Source: Actinomyces oris (GTDB lineage: Bacteria > Actinomycetota > Actinomycetes > Actinomycetales > Actinomycetaceae). Taken from it: a stretch of 64,000 bases of DNA. Positions 43,699 through 53,051 of the stretch are shown here, one piece after another. The stretch is from positions 806,001 through 870,000 of the forward strand of contig NZ_CP014232.1 in assembly GCF_001553935.1 (NCBI RefSeq), in the 5' to 3' direction. Each line of letters begins with the position of its first letter. Position 1 is the stretch's first letter. The notes below the pieces were generated by a model. The model searched no databases and was not told the DNA's origin. It saw only the letters and a list, made by a program, of their open reading frames with translations. Made by a program: the position numbers and the translations under genes.

Positions 43699-46617
43699 TC
43701 AGCCCTCCTTCGAGGCGGCCGCCTTGCTCGACGCCGTCTTAGCGGCGGTCTTCTTAGCGGCTGTCTTCTTGGCGGCGGCCTTCTTCGTCGTGGTCTTCTT
43801 GGCGGTGGTCTTGCGGGTGGTGCGCTTCTTGGCCGGGCCCTTGGCGCGCTTGTCCGCGAGCAGCTCGAAGGCCCGCTCGGCGCTGATGGTGGCCGGGTCC
43901 TCGCTGCGGGGCACGGTGACGTTGGTCTGCCCGTCAGTGATGTAGGGGCCGAAGCGACCGTCCTTGATGACCACCGGCTTCTCAGTGGCCGGGTCCTGCC
44001 CCAGCTCCCGCAGCGGCCCGCGGGCGGCCGCCTGCCCTCGACGCCGCTTGGGCTGGGCGAAGATCTCCAGGGCCTGCTCCAGGGTGACGGTGAAGATCTG
44101 CTCTTCGGTCTCCAGGGAGCGCGAGTCCGTGCCCTTCTTGAGGTAGGGCCCGTAGCGGCCGTTCTGGGCGGTGATGTCCTCCCCCGACTCCGGGTCCTGG
44201 CCGACGACGCGCGGCAGGCTCAGCAGGTCCAGGGCCTGCTCCAGGGTCACGGTGGACAGGTCCATGGAGCGCAGGAGGCTGGCGGTACGGGGCTTGGGCT
44301 TGGCTGCCTTCGCGGTCTTCTTCGCCTTCGTCGATTTGGCCGTCTTCGCAGTCTTGGTCGCCTCCGCCTCGGCCGTCTCCTCCGGCTCGGGCAGGACCTC
44401 GGTGACGTAGGGGCCGTAGCGGCCGTCCTTGGCGATGATGACGTGCCCGCTGGCCGGGTCGACGCCGAGCTCGCGGCCGTCGTCGGCGGCGCGGGTGAAG
44501 AGCTCGCGGGCCTTGTCCACGGTCAGCTCGTCGGGGGCGAGGTCGGCCGGGACGTTGGCACGCTTGCCCTCGGCGTCCTCCAGGTAGGGGCCGTAGCGCC
44601 CCACGCGCAGGGTGATGCCCTCGCCGATCTCGATGGAGTTGACGGCGCGGGCATCGATCTCACCGAGGTTGTCCACCAGGCCCTTGAGCCCCTGGGCGCG
44701 CAGCGCAGCCGCCGCGGCCTCAAGCTCGTTCGAGGCGGCCTGGACGGCCTGCTCGGTGCCGGCCCCACCCTGCCCGTTGTAGAAGCGCCGCAGCCAGGCG
44801 ACCCGGTCCTCCTCGCCGGCGGCGATCCGGTCCAGGTCGCGCTCCATGGAGGCGGTGAAGTCGTAGTCGACGAGCTCGGCGAAGTTCTCCTCCAGCAGCC
44901 GAGTGACGGCGAAGGCGAGCCAGGTCGGCACCAGGGCCTGGCCTCGGTGGTCGACGTAGCCGCGGTCGGAGATGGTGGACATGGTGGCCGCATACGTCGA
45001 GGGGCGGCCGATCTCGCGCTCCTCAAGGGCTTTGACCAGGGAGGCCTCGGTGTAGCGCGGCGGCGGCGTGGTCTCGTGGCCGGAGGCCTCGGCGTCCAGG
45101 GCGGCCAGCTCCTGCCCGGCGATCATCGCGGGCAGGCGCACGTCCTTGGAGTCCTTGGCGGCGGCTCCGGCGTCGTCCTGGTAGCGCTCGGCGTCGCGCC
45201 CCTCCTCGTAGGCGGCCAGGAAGCCGCGGAAGGTGATGACGGTGCCCGACGCCGTCAGGCCGGCCGTGGAGAAGGTGGGGCCGGAGTCGCGCGACTCGCC
45301 GGCCACGGGTGTCAGCGGCACCTCGACGGTGACCGTGGCGGTCGAGCCGACGGCGTCGGCCATCTGGGAGGCCACGGTCCGCTTCCAGATGAGCTCGTAG
45401 AGGCGGAACTGGGCGCCGGTGAGCTCACCGGAGACCTGGGCCGGGGTGCGGAAGTGGTCGCCGGCGGGGCGGATCGCCTCGTGGGCCTCCTGGGCGCCCT
45501 TGGACTTGGAGGCGTAGACGCGGGGGCGCTCGGGGACGTACTCGGCCCCGTAGAGCTCGGCCACCTGCGAGCGGGCCGCGGCCACGGCCTGACCGGACAG
45601 GACCGTGGAGTCGGTACGCATGTAGGTGATGAAGCCGTTCTCGTAGAGGCCCTGCGCCACGCGCATGGTCTCGCGCGGGTTCATGCGCAGCTTGCGGGAG
45701 GCCTCCTGCTGGAGGGTGGAGGTGGTGAAGGGGGCGGCCGGGCGGCGCTTGTAGGGCTTGTCCTCCACGCCGACCACGCGCGGCTCTCCCCGGCCGATGG
45801 CCTCGGCCACGGCGGTGGCCCCCACCTGGTGGAGGTGGACGGCGGAGGCCTTGAGCGCGGCCGGGCGCAGCTGGCCGTCGTCGTTGAAGTCGCGCCCGGT
45901 GGCCACGCGCCGCCCGTCGAGGGTGACGAGCCGGGCGGTGAAGGAGGCCTCCTGGCGGGCGGTGACGTCCACGGCGGACAGGACGGTGGAGAAGGTGGCC
46001 TCCACCCCCCAGTAGGAGGCGGAGCGGAAGGCCATGCGCTCGCGCTCGCGCTCGACGACGAGTCGGGTGGCCACTGACTGCACGCGCCCGGCGGACAGGC
46101 CGGCGCGGACCTTGCGCCACAGGACCGGGCTGACCTCGTAGCCCACGAGGCGGTCCAGGATGCGTCGGGTCTCCTGGGCGTCGACGAGGTGGATGTCCAG
46201 CTCGCGGGTGTTGTCCAGGGCCCGGGTGACGGCCTCGCGGGTGATCTCAGTGAAGACCATACGGCGCACCGGCACCTTGGGCTTGAGGACCTGCTGGAGG
46301 TGCCAGGCGATGGCCTCGCCCTCGCGGTCGTCATCGGTGGCCAGGTAGAGCTCGTCGGCCTCCTTGAGGGCCTTCTTGAGCTGGGCGACCGTCTTCTTCT
46401 TGTCAGGGTTGACGACGTAGTAGGGGGTGAAGTCGTCCTCGACGTCGACCGCGAACTTCCCGTAGGGGCCCTTCTTCATGGTGGCGGGCAGCTCGGAGGG
46501 CTGCGGCAGGTCGCGAATGTGCCCCACGGAGGCCTCGACGTCGAACTCCGGACCCAGGTAGCCGGCAATGGAGCGCACCTTGTTGGGGGACTCCACGATG
46601 ACGAGCTTGGTGGACAC
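43699..46617 (-). CDS. topA: DNA topoisomerase I
   Basis: Type IA topoisomerase of 972 residues that relaxes negative supercoils. The Toprim domain opens with KLVIVESPNKVRSIAGYLG and contains the acidic ATDDDREGEAIAWHL. The catalytic tyrosine is in FITYMRTDSTVLS. Instead of zinc fingers, the C-terminus has several repeats of the RYGPYL/GPYI type, followed by a Lys/Ala-rich tail of about 50 residues, as is normal in actinobacteria. A promoter is predicted at 46781-46808. Confidence 0.96.
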   Translation of the reverse strand: MSTKLVIVESPNKVRSIAGYLGPEFDVEASVGHIRDLPQPSELPATMKKGPYGKFAVDVEDDFTPYYVVNPDKKKTVAQLKKALKEADELYLATDDDREGEAIAWHLQQVLKPKVPVRRMVFTEITREAVTRALDNTRELDIHLVDAQETRRILDRLVGYEVSPVLWRKVRAGLSAGRVQSVATRLVVERERERMAFRSASYWGVEATFSTVLSAVDVTARQEASFTARLVTLDGRRVATGRDFNDDGQLRPAALKASAVHLHQVGATAVAEAIGRGEPRVVGVEDKPYKRRPAAPFTTSTLQQEASRKLRMNPRETMRVAQGLYENGFITYMRTDSTVLSGQAVAAARSQVAELYGAEYVPERPRVYASKSKGAQEAHEAIRPAGDHFRTPAQVSGELTGAQFRLYELIWKRTVASQMADAVGSTATVTVEVPLTPVAGESRDSGPTFSTAGLTASGTVITFRGFLAAYEEGRDAERYQDDAGAAAKDSKDVRLPAMIAGQELAALDAEASGHETTPPPRYTEASLVKALEEREIGRPSTYAATMSTISDRGYVDHRGQALVPTWLAFAVTRLLEENFAELVDYDFTASMERDLDRIAAGEEDRVAWLRRFYNGQGGAGTEQAVQAASNELEAAAAALRAQGLKGLVDNLGEIDARAVNSIEIGEGITLRVGRYGPYLEDAEGKRANVPADLAPDELTVDKARELFTRAADDGRELGVDPASGHVIIAKDGRYGPYVTEVLPEPEETAEAEATKTAKTAKSTKAKKTAKAAKPKPRTASLLRSMDLSTVTLEQALDLLSLPRVVGQDPESGEDITAQNGRYGPYLKKGTDSRSLETEEQIFTVTLEQALEIFAQPKRRRGQAAARGPLRELGQDPATEKPVVIKDGRFGPYITDGQTNVTVPRSEDPATISAERAFELLADKRAKGPAKKRTTRKTTAKKTTTKKAAAKKTAAKKTAAKTASSKAAASKEG

Positions 46618-46780
46618 GTAAAGCCTTCCTCACGGGTGGTGCGCGGCTGGCCGCGACTGGTGGGTCTGCGGGTGGTTGTCGCCGAGCCCCGACGTTCGCC
46701 ACGGGATCGTGAGGATCCGGGCGATCCGGGGCCCCGACGAGGGGGACGGTGGGGAGTCGGCGCGTGCCGGCTCCCAGCCG

Positions 46781-46808
46781 ACTGTAACGCACCACCCACC
46801 TTTTCCAA
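46781..46808 (-). promoter_or_regulatory. topA: Predicted topA promoter
   Basis: On the minus strand TTGGAA (46808-46803), a 16-base spacer and TACAGT (46786-46781) resemble sigma-70-type hexamers, about 165 bases upstream of the topA start. Confidence 0.45.
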
Positions 46809-46839
46809 CCAGGCAGTGCCCGGAAGAACGACTTTCGTC

Positions 46840-48174
46840 TCAGATGAGCTCGGCCAGGGCGCTGCGCACAGCGGCCAGGCGCTGAGCGGCGATGTTCTCG
46901 TCGTAGGGCAGGTGCAGTCCGCGGCACTCGGCGGCCAGCTCGGCCAGGGAGCGGACCTCGGGGAAGCCTCGGGAGGTGAGCTGGGCGACCTCGTCGATGA
47001 TCGGCGAGCCTGAGGAGCCGGCCCCGCCGCCACGCAGGTCCACCCACTGCCCCAGGCGCCGGGCCGCACGGTCCAGACTGGAGGTCACGGTGTGCAGGGC
47101 GTCGTTAAGCTGGGCGACCTGGGTGCTCACGGCCTGCAGCACGGGGCCCAGGCCGCGGATGCCGGACTCGAGCGCCTCGCACAGGTCCGTCAGGGAGTGC
47201 ACGGCGTCCACCTCAGTGCCATCGAGGATGGACTGGGCGAAGCGCCCCACCATGAGGGTGATCAGGCGCATGAGGGCCACGGAGAAACGCAGCTCGGTGA
47301 CCGACTGGTGCAGGACCTTGAGCCGTGAGGGCAGCCCGTGCAGCTCGGCGCCCGCGACGCCGGTGAGCTCGGCGATGCGCTCACCGAGCATGAGCACCTT
47401 GGTCTGGGCGCTGTCGCCGACGTCGTGGGAGACGAGCTGGCCGATGCGCCCCACTCGCGCCTCCACCGCCCGGGCCGAGTCGTGGGTGGCCTCCATGGTG
47501 GTGATGAGGCGCAAGTACTCGTCGAGCTCGAAGACCAGAGCGTCGGTGTCCTTCTCCATGGCGGCCACCGCGTTGAGGATCCGGGCCACGGCGCCCAGTC
47601 CCTCGGGGGCGGCCGCCGGGACGCGCACCCCGGCGGCGACCAGGGCGGCCACCTCACGCGGCAGGGTCACCAGGGTCATGTCGTGCAGGGAGGGGAAGCC
47701 CAGGGCCGCTAGCTCCGCGGCCAGCTCACGGCCGCCGAACTCACCGAGCTGGTGGCGCGAGGCACCCCGGGCCTGAAGGTCGCGCTCCTTGGTGCGCACC
47801 CGGCGGTAGGCCTCCTCGACCCGGTCCCTGGTCGCAGTGTCCATCGGCTTGATCCGCACCGACAGGAAGCCCTGGCGCAGCGGCACGATGGTGGCGAAGA
47901 CCCGGTAGTCCAGGCCGTCCACGGCACGGTTGGTGATGTAGCCGCAGGCGGGGCGCCGGGTCTGCAGGTCGTCCCAGATGAGGCGGAACAGACCCGCCGG
48001 CATGTCCAGGTGACGAATGATGTTGTGCGGAGCCCCGATGAGACGCTCGCGCGAGTAGCGCGATAACGTATCGAACGTCCGGTTCGTGTTCTGAATGACG
48101 CCTTTGAGATCCGTGGTGGAAAAGAAGATGTCCTGCGGATCGAACAAACGCTCGTAACCGACCTGCGACTCCAT
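46840..48174 (-). CDS. Aer-like PAS sensor protein without output domain (paralogue 1)
   Basis: 444 residues. Residues about 10-115 form a PAS domain very close to that of the Aer redox/aerotaxis receptor (FFSTTDLKGVIQNTNRTFD, APHNIIRHLDMPAGLFRLIWDDL, then YRVFATIVPL). The rest is largely helical (about 120-440) but lacks the conserved methyl-accepting hairpin tip, a kinase domain or a GGDEF/EAL domain. No membrane segment is visible. AAGGAAAG precedes the ATG. Its neighbour at 48344 is a paralogue. Likely a soluble redox or ligand sensor acting by protein contact; the partner is unknown. Confidence 0.8.
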   Translation of the reverse strand: MESQVGYERLFDPQDIFFSTTDLKGVIQNTNRTFDTLSRYSRERLIGAPHNIIRHLDMPAGLFRLIWDDLQTRRPACGYITNRAVDGLDYRVFATIVPLRQGFLSVRIKPMDTATRDRVEEAYRRVRTKERDLQARGASRHQLGEFGGRELAAELAALGFPSLHDMTLVTLPREVAALVAAGVRVPAAAPEGLGAVARILNAVAAMEKDTDALVFELDEYLRLITTMEATHDSARAVEARVGRIGQLVSHDVGDSAQTKVLMLGERIAELTGVAGAELHGLPSRLKVLHQSVTELRFSVALMRLITLMVGRFAQSILDGTEVDAVHSLTDLCEALESGIRGLGPVLQAVSTQVAQLNDALHTVTSSLDRAARRLGQWVDLRGGGAGSSGSPIIDEVAQLTSRGFPEVRSLAELAAECRGLHLPYDENIAAQRLAAVRSALAELI

Positions 48175-48343
48175 GGTGCTTTCCTTCGGGGTGAATAATT
48201 CGCGGGAGCACCTCGCCAGAGGACTATTCCTTCAGCTCCTCACACAGTGCCGGGAAGAAGGTAACGAAACGTACGTGCCCGCGGAAGACAATTTATGACA
48301 TTGTCACCAATAAGGTGGGTCTTATCTTGTAGATTATCTCCAA

Positions 48344-49696
48344 TTACTCCCCCAGGTGACTCAGGGTCTCGCGGACGGTCGCCACCCGCTGGCGGATGAC
48401 GGGTTCGTCCAAGGTCACGACGACGCCGCGGGCCTTGGCGGCCAGCTCGGCCAGCGAGGCCGTCTCCGGGAAGCCCTGCTCACCCACGGCGACGGCCTCA
48501 CTCAGGGCGGCCTCGGCGTCGACGCCCTCGACGAGCGCCTGGGCCCCCTCGTCCTGAAGAGCGCGGATCCAGCGCTGGAAGGGCCGCTTGACGCGGTCGA
48601 GGTTGCTGACCACGGATCTCAGGTCGCCCTCCAGGCGCTCGGCCAGGTTGGCCGCCTCCTGGCAGGAGGGCACGAGCTCCTCCAGGTCGGAGAGCATCGC
48701 CTCGGCGAGGTCGCCGATAGCGTCGGCGGACTCCCCCTCCTGGCCGTCCAGGACGGCGGCGGCGAAGATGCCGGCCATGAGGGTGTGCAGACGCATCATC
48801 GAGCTGCGAAAGCGCACCTCGGAGGCCGCCTCGTAGAGCGCCACGAGGGAGGAGTTGAGCTGGCGCAGCACCTCGACGGCCTGAGCCCCACGCTCCTTGA
48901 CGCGCTCAGAGACGTTGGGAACGGAGGACTCGGCGTCGGGGCTGGTCACCTCCCCCATGAGGGAGCCCACGCGGTCGGCCCGGTCGATGACCGAGCGCAC
49001 CCCGCCGGCCCAGGAGCCCAGGCCGTTGATGAGCTCCTGGTACTCGCCGAGCTGGTAGATGAGCTCGTCGGTGTCCCGCTCGATGGCGGCGACGGCCTGG
49101 AGAACGGCGGACATGGGATTGTCCGACTCGGCACGGAGCGGCACCCGCACCCCCTCGACGACCAGCAGGGCCAGCTCCCGCGGGAGGGCGGCCCGGGCGA
49201 AGTTGTGCAGGTCGTGGTACTGAAGCTTCGCCAGCTCCTCGGTCAGCAGCGCGGCCCCGTGCTCGGCGACCTCCCGGCGCCCGTGGCCCTCCTCGGCGTA
49301 GGCGCGCTCGGCGGCCCGCACACGGGCGTAGATCTCCTTGACGGGAGTGAACATGGCGTGGTTGGTGGGGCGCACGCGCACGGACAGGTAGCCGTCGGCC
49401 AGCGGGGCGATCGTGGCGAAGACCCAGTAGTCCCGCCCGTCCTTGGCCCGGTTGAGCACGTAGACGCAGGAGGAGCGCCCCTGCTCGAGCTCGTCCCACA
49501 TCAGCTTGAAGGCCCCGGCGGGCATGTCGTCGTGCCGAATAATGTTGTGCGGAGAGCCGACGAGCTCCTCGGAGCTGTGACGGGACAGCGAATCGAAGAC
49601 CCGGTTGGTCCTGCGAATGACACCCTTGGTATCCGTCGTCGAGAAGAACAGGTCCTCGGCACCGAAGCGGCGCTCGTTGCCATCGACGTATTCCAT
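48344..49696 (-). CDS. Aer-like PAS sensor protein without output domain (paralogue 2)
   Basis: 450 residues. Same layout as the downstream paralogue: PAS domain with FFSTTDTKGVIRRTNRVFD and SPHNIIRHDDMPAGAFKLMWDEL, then a long helical region without recognisable signalling module, ending in SLAELAAKARG...RQRVATVRETL, which aligns with the end of paralogue 1. The 169-base gap to paralogue 1 is AT-rich and may hold its promoter. The upstream region contains a perfect inverted repeat at 49822-49838. Confidence 0.8.
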   Translation of the reverse strand: MEYVDGNERRFGAEDLFFSTTDTKGVIRRTNRVFDSLSRHSSEELVGSPHNIIRHDDMPAGAFKLMWDELEQGRSSCVYVLNRAKDGRDYWVFATIAPLADGYLSVRVRPTNHAMFTPVKEIYARVRAAERAYAEEGHGRREVAEHGAALLTEELAKLQYHDLHNFARAALPRELALLVVEGVRVPLRAESDNPMSAVLQAVAAIERDTDELIYQLGEYQELINGLGSWAGGVRSVIDRADRVGSLMGEVTSPDAESSVPNVSERVKERGAQAVEVLRQLNSSLVALYEAASEVRFRSSMMRLHTLMAGIFAAAVLDGQEGESADAIGDLAEAMLSDLEELVPSCQEAANLAERLEGDLRSVVSNLDRVKRPFQRWIRALQDEGAQALVEGVDAEAALSEAVAVGEQGFPETASLAELAAKARGVVVTLDEPVIRQRVATVRETLSHLGE

Positions 49697-49821
49697 GTCT
49701 CTCCTGCTGTAGCTGTATGAGGGATGTATGAGGGAAAGAAGGCCGACGCCGATTCACCGACGGCGACACGCTGGATGAGGGGACGGCCGAGATACCACTG
49801 GACCGTTTCTCTATGGGGATG

Positions 49822-49838
49822 ACGTTACGAAGTAACGT
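49822..49838. promoter_or_regulatory. Inverted repeat upstream of PAS paralogue 2
   Basis: ACGTTAC and GTAACGT, each seven bases, flank GAA. It lies 126 bases before the PAS gene and 165 before the divergent response regulator. The related string GTAACGAAACGTACGT occurs at 48261-48276 upstream of paralogue 1. Confidence 0.4.
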
Positions 49839-49960
49839 TCCGGTGCATGCGAATGTGGAGATCAACAACCAAGACGCATACCCGCTTAAGCATGTCACAG
49901 CGTTCGAGCCGCCGCGTCTCCGTTCGGTCTCAGATCGGTAACACAGTCGAGACACAGGTT

Positions 49961-49982
49961 GCGCTGTGGTCGAGCACAGCGC
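49961..49982. promoter_or_regulatory. Palindrome just upstream of the response regulator
   Basis: GCGCTGTG and CACAGCGC, eight bases each, around a six-base centre, end 20 bases before the GTG at 50003. It could be an autoregulatory binding site or an mRNA hairpin. The remaining 306-base intergenic stretch (49697-50002) has no gene. Confidence 0.4.
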
Positions 49983-50002
49983 CTTCCTGTTGAATAGATG
50001 AC

Positions 50003-50749
50003 GTGACTAACGCCCCCACCGAGAACCTCACCCGTGCCGACGGCTCCCCCTTGCGCGTCCTGGTCGTCGACGACGAGCAGATGCTCGCCGACCTGCTCGC
50101 CTCCGCCCTGCGTTACGAGGGATGGGAGGTCACCACTGCCGGGACCGGGATCGCAGCCGTGCGCTCCGCCCAGGAGATCGACCCCGACGTCATCGTCCTG
50201 GACATCATGCTGCCCGACTTCGACGGCCTGGAGGTCATGCGCCGGGTGCGCGGCCACCGCCCGAACGTGCCGGTCCTGTTCCTGACGGCCAAGGACGCCG
50301 TCGAGGACCGGGTGGCCGGACTGACCGCCGGCGGCGACGACTACGTCACCAAGCCCTTCTCCCTGGAGGAGGTCGTGGCCCGGCTGCGTGCCCTGTTGCG
50401 GCGCTCCGGGGCCAGCGAGGAGAAGCAGGCCTCCCTGCTGGAGGTCGGGGACCTGCGCATGGACGAGGACTCCCACGAGGTCTGGCGCGGCGAGGACGAG
50501 ATCCAGCTGACCGCCACCGAGTTCGAGCTGCTGCGCTACCTCATGCGCAACCCCCGCCGGGTCCTGTCCAAGCCGCAGATCCTGGACCGGGTGTGGAACT
50601 ACGACTTCGGCGGGCAGGCCAATATCGTCGAGCTGTACATCTCCTACCTGCGCCGCAAGATCGACAAGGGCCGCGAGCCCATGATCCACACGATGCGCGG
50701 CGTCGGATACGTCCTCAAGCCGGCCGCCGGCACCGATGAGCGCCGCTGA
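50003..50749 (+). CDS. OmpR-family response regulator
   Basis: 248 residues. Receiver domain with VVDDEQM, phosphoacceptor Asp in VIVLDIMLPDFDG and Lys in YVTKPFSLEEVVARLRALLRR. The winged helix includes VWNYDFGGQANIVELYISYLRRKID. The closest described relatives by sequence feel are TrcR/TcrX of mycobacteria. GTG start without a clear ribosome binding site, so the transcript may be leaderless or have a short leader. It overlaps the kinase gene by 14 bases and diverges from the PAS pair. Confidence 0.92.
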   Translation: MTNAPTENLTRADGSPLRVLVVDDEQMLADLLASALRYEGWEVTTAGTGIAAVRSAQEIDPDVIVLDIMLPDFDGLEVMRRVRGHRPNVPVLFLTAKDAVEDRVAGLTAGGDDYVTKPFSLEEVVARLRALLRRSGASEEKQASLLEVGDLRMDEDSHEVWRGEDEIQLTATEFELLRYLMRNPRRVLSKPQILDRVWNYDFGGQANIVELYISYLRRKIDKGREPMIHTMRGVGYVLKPAAGTDERR

Positions 50750-52451
50750 GCGCCCGCCGATGTCCCAGCAGCCGGCACCGCCCCGGCGGCGGATCAGCCT
50801 GCGCTCGTGGAGACCCGGCTCGCTGCTCACGCCTCCTCGCAGTCTGCGCACCCGGCTGGTGGTCGGGGTGCTCGGGCTGGTGCTGGTCATGGCGGCGGTC
50901 ATGAGCGCCTTCTCCACCGTCAGCCTGCGCCACACGCTCATGGCGCGCACGGACAGCCAGCTGATGGCGGCCGCCCAGCGCGCCGCCGACAAGCGCCATG
51001 ACCTGACGCAGGAGGCCAGGAAGGCCTCCGATGAGGCGGCCCAGGAGGGCGCGGACAAGCCGGGCGATCAGCCCGACGGGGCCGGCGGGGCCGGCGGCGG
51101 CCCCGGCAAGGAGGGGGTCCCTCCGGGCCTCGACGCCGCCGGGCAGTCGACCGGCACGCTGACGCTCATCACCACGCAGACATCGTCCTCCGACACTGCG
51201 AGCAGTGAGACCGCCGCCTACATCGACAAGAACGGCCACTACGCGTCCATCTCCAAGGAGGACTGCCGGCTGCTGCTGTCCCAGGCCACGGAGGACCACC
51301 CCGTCACCGTGCACCTGCACCACCTGGGCAGCTACCGGGTGGTGGCTACCCGCGACGAGGCCTCGGGCAGCACGGTCATCACCGGGCTCTCCCTGGAGGG
51401 CGACAAGGGGCTCATCCGCACCCAGCTGCTCATCGAGCTGACGGTGGCCCTGCTGGGCGCCCTCGTGGTGGCCCTGGCCGGGCGGACCATGGTGCGCTCC
51501 TCGCTGGCGCCCCTGGAGCGGGTGGCCCGCACCGCGCAGCGCGTGGCCTCCCAGCCGCTGGAGCGCGGCGAGGTGAGCATCGAGGACCGCGTGGAGAAGG
51601 CGGACCTGGACTCCTCGGCCGAGGTCGGTCAGGTCGGCGGCGCCCTCAACACGCTACTGGGGCACGTGGAGTCCGCCCTGGGCGCGCGCCAGCGCTCGGA
51701 GACGCAGGTGCGCCAGTTCGTGGCCGACGCCTCCCACGAGCTGCGCACGCCGCTGGCTTCGATCCGCGGCTACACCGAGCTCATCCGCCGGGAGGGGGCC
51801 GACGCCGACCTGCCGGAGGAGGCCACCTACGCCCTGGAGCGCGTGCACTCCGAGTCGGTGCGGATGACGGCGCTCGTCGAGGACCTGCTGCTGCTGGCCC
51901 GTCTGGACGCCGGGCGCGAGCTGCGCCGCGAGGAGGTGGACCTGGTCGGCCTCCTGGTGGACACGGTGGCCGACGCCCGCGCGGCCGGCCCCGACCACGA
52001 CTGGCAGCTGGATCTGGCCGTCCTGGAGCCGCCGGCCGACGCCACGCCGGAGGAGGCCGAGGACTTCCTGCCCGAGCCTCCGCTGGTCATCGGTGACGAG
52101 GCCCGTCTGCGTCAGGTCATCGTCAACCTCCTGGCCAACGCCCGGGTCCATACGCCGGCCGGTAGCCACGTGACCACGACGCTGGCCCGCGAGGGGGACA
52201 CACTCATCGTGCGCATCCACGACGACGGCCCGGGGATCGCCCCCGACGTACGCGACCGCCTCTTCGAGCGCTTCGCCCGGGGGGACTCCTCGCGCGAGCG
52301 GCGCACCGGCTCCACGGGCCTGGGCATGTCGATCGCGCTGGCCATCGTCCAGTCCCACGGCGGGAGCATTGACGTCGCCTCTTCCACCGCGCCTGAGGAC
52401 CACGGGACCACCTTCAGCGTCAGGCTCCCGGCCGCCGTCGTCGAGGAGTAA
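50736..52451 (+). CDS. Sensor histidine kinase with large extracellular domain
   Basis: 571 residues. Two membrane helices (about 40-62 and 228-250) border an extracellular domain of about 165 residues with Gly/Pro-rich and Ser/Thr-rich parts. HAMP region, then phosphoacceptor His at about 333 in VADASHELRTPLASIRGYTELI; N box VIVNLLANARVHT; G boxes DDGPGIAPDV and STGLGMSIA. Pair with the overlapping regulator. An ATG at 50760 is an alternative start. Confidence 0.92.
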   Translation: MSAAERPPMSQQPAPPRRRISLRSWRPGSLLTPPRSLRTRLVVGVLGLVLVMAAVMSAFSTVSLRHTLMARTDSQLMAAAQRAADKRHDLTQEARKASDEAAQEGADKPGDQPDGAGGAGGGPGKEGVPPGLDAAGQSTGTLTLITTQTSSSDTASSETAAYIDKNGHYASISKEDCRLLLSQATEDHPVTVHLHHLGSYRVVATRDEASGSTVITGLSLEGDKGLIRTQLLIELTVALLGALVVALAGRTMVRSSLAPLERVARTAQRVASQPLERGEVSIEDRVEKADLDSSAEVGQVGGALNTLLGHVESALGARQRSETQVRQFVADASHELRTPLASIRGYTELIRREGADADLPEEATYALERVHSESVRMTALVEDLLLLARLDAGRELRREEVDLVGLLVDTVADARAAGPDHDWQLDLAVLEPPADATPEEAEDFLPEPPLVIGDEARLRQVIVNLLANARVHTPAGSHVTTTLAREGDTLIVRIHDDGPGIAPDVRDRLFERFARGDSSRERRTGSTGLGMSIALAIVQSHGGSIDVASSTAPEDHGTTFSVRLPAAVVEE

Positions 52452-52508
52452 AGCCGCGCGTCAGTCGCGGGTGGCGGGGCGCTCTTCGCAGAGGGGTGTG
52501 CGTGCCAC

Positions 52509-53002
52509 GCTGTCTCCTTACTTCTGAGACATCCGCTCGGGCGGGAACCTTGGGCAGGCCGGTGGCCCTGGGGCCGAGGACGGGACGAAGGGAAGAGGTC
52601 TGGTGGGGCGTCGGTGTCCACAGCGCTGACATTAACCCCGAATCGGGACTGCATGCCGGTGAAGAACCGCAGAATTCCAACGATCCCCGCCGGGCGCTTC
52701 GGCGGCAGGCTCGGTAATGTCAGCGCTGTGGACACCGGGCCGCGCAGGAGTGAGCCCGGGGTTCTTGCCGCAGAGCCCGACGCCCCGTCACAAGTCCTCC
52801 CCCACCGCTCCCTGCCCGCCGCCTGCGCTGGGGCCTGGAGGCTATGACTCGACGCCGGCTCCGCTTTGAGTCTCGCCTCGAGTCGGCCTACTCCACGAGG
52901 GTCGGGATCCACTGGCCAAGGGTTGTGCGTACTGCACGAAGGCCCCACCTGCCCGAAGTGCACCCGACCCTCCTCCAGTAGCACCCCACCCTCGTGGAGT
53001 GA
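52509..53002 (-). repeat. Copy B of the dispersed inverted-repeat element
   Basis: The complement aligns with about 11966-12480 at roughly three quarters identity by eye, end to end, with matching landmarks: the end motif GCTGTCTCC..ACTTCTGAGAC, the 18-bp inverted repeat (perfect here: 52615-52632 with 52717-52734), the block around actgcacgaagg, and GAGTCATAGCCTCC. A further 12-bp inverted repeat joins 52891-52902 with 52988-52999. The far terminal repeat seen in copy A was not found, so this copy seems truncated. It fills the 600-base gap 52452-53051, which has no convincing gene. Confidence 0.65.
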
Positions 53003-53051
53003 GCGGCGAACCCCCTCAGTGGGGCTCATACCCGATGGCGCCGGGTAGGCG

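Noticed and set aside
43063..46077. 1,004-codon open frame on the plus strand
   Set aside because: Antisense to topA and the lipoprotein gene, with low-complexity Gly/Leu/Val/Arg composition and no motif.
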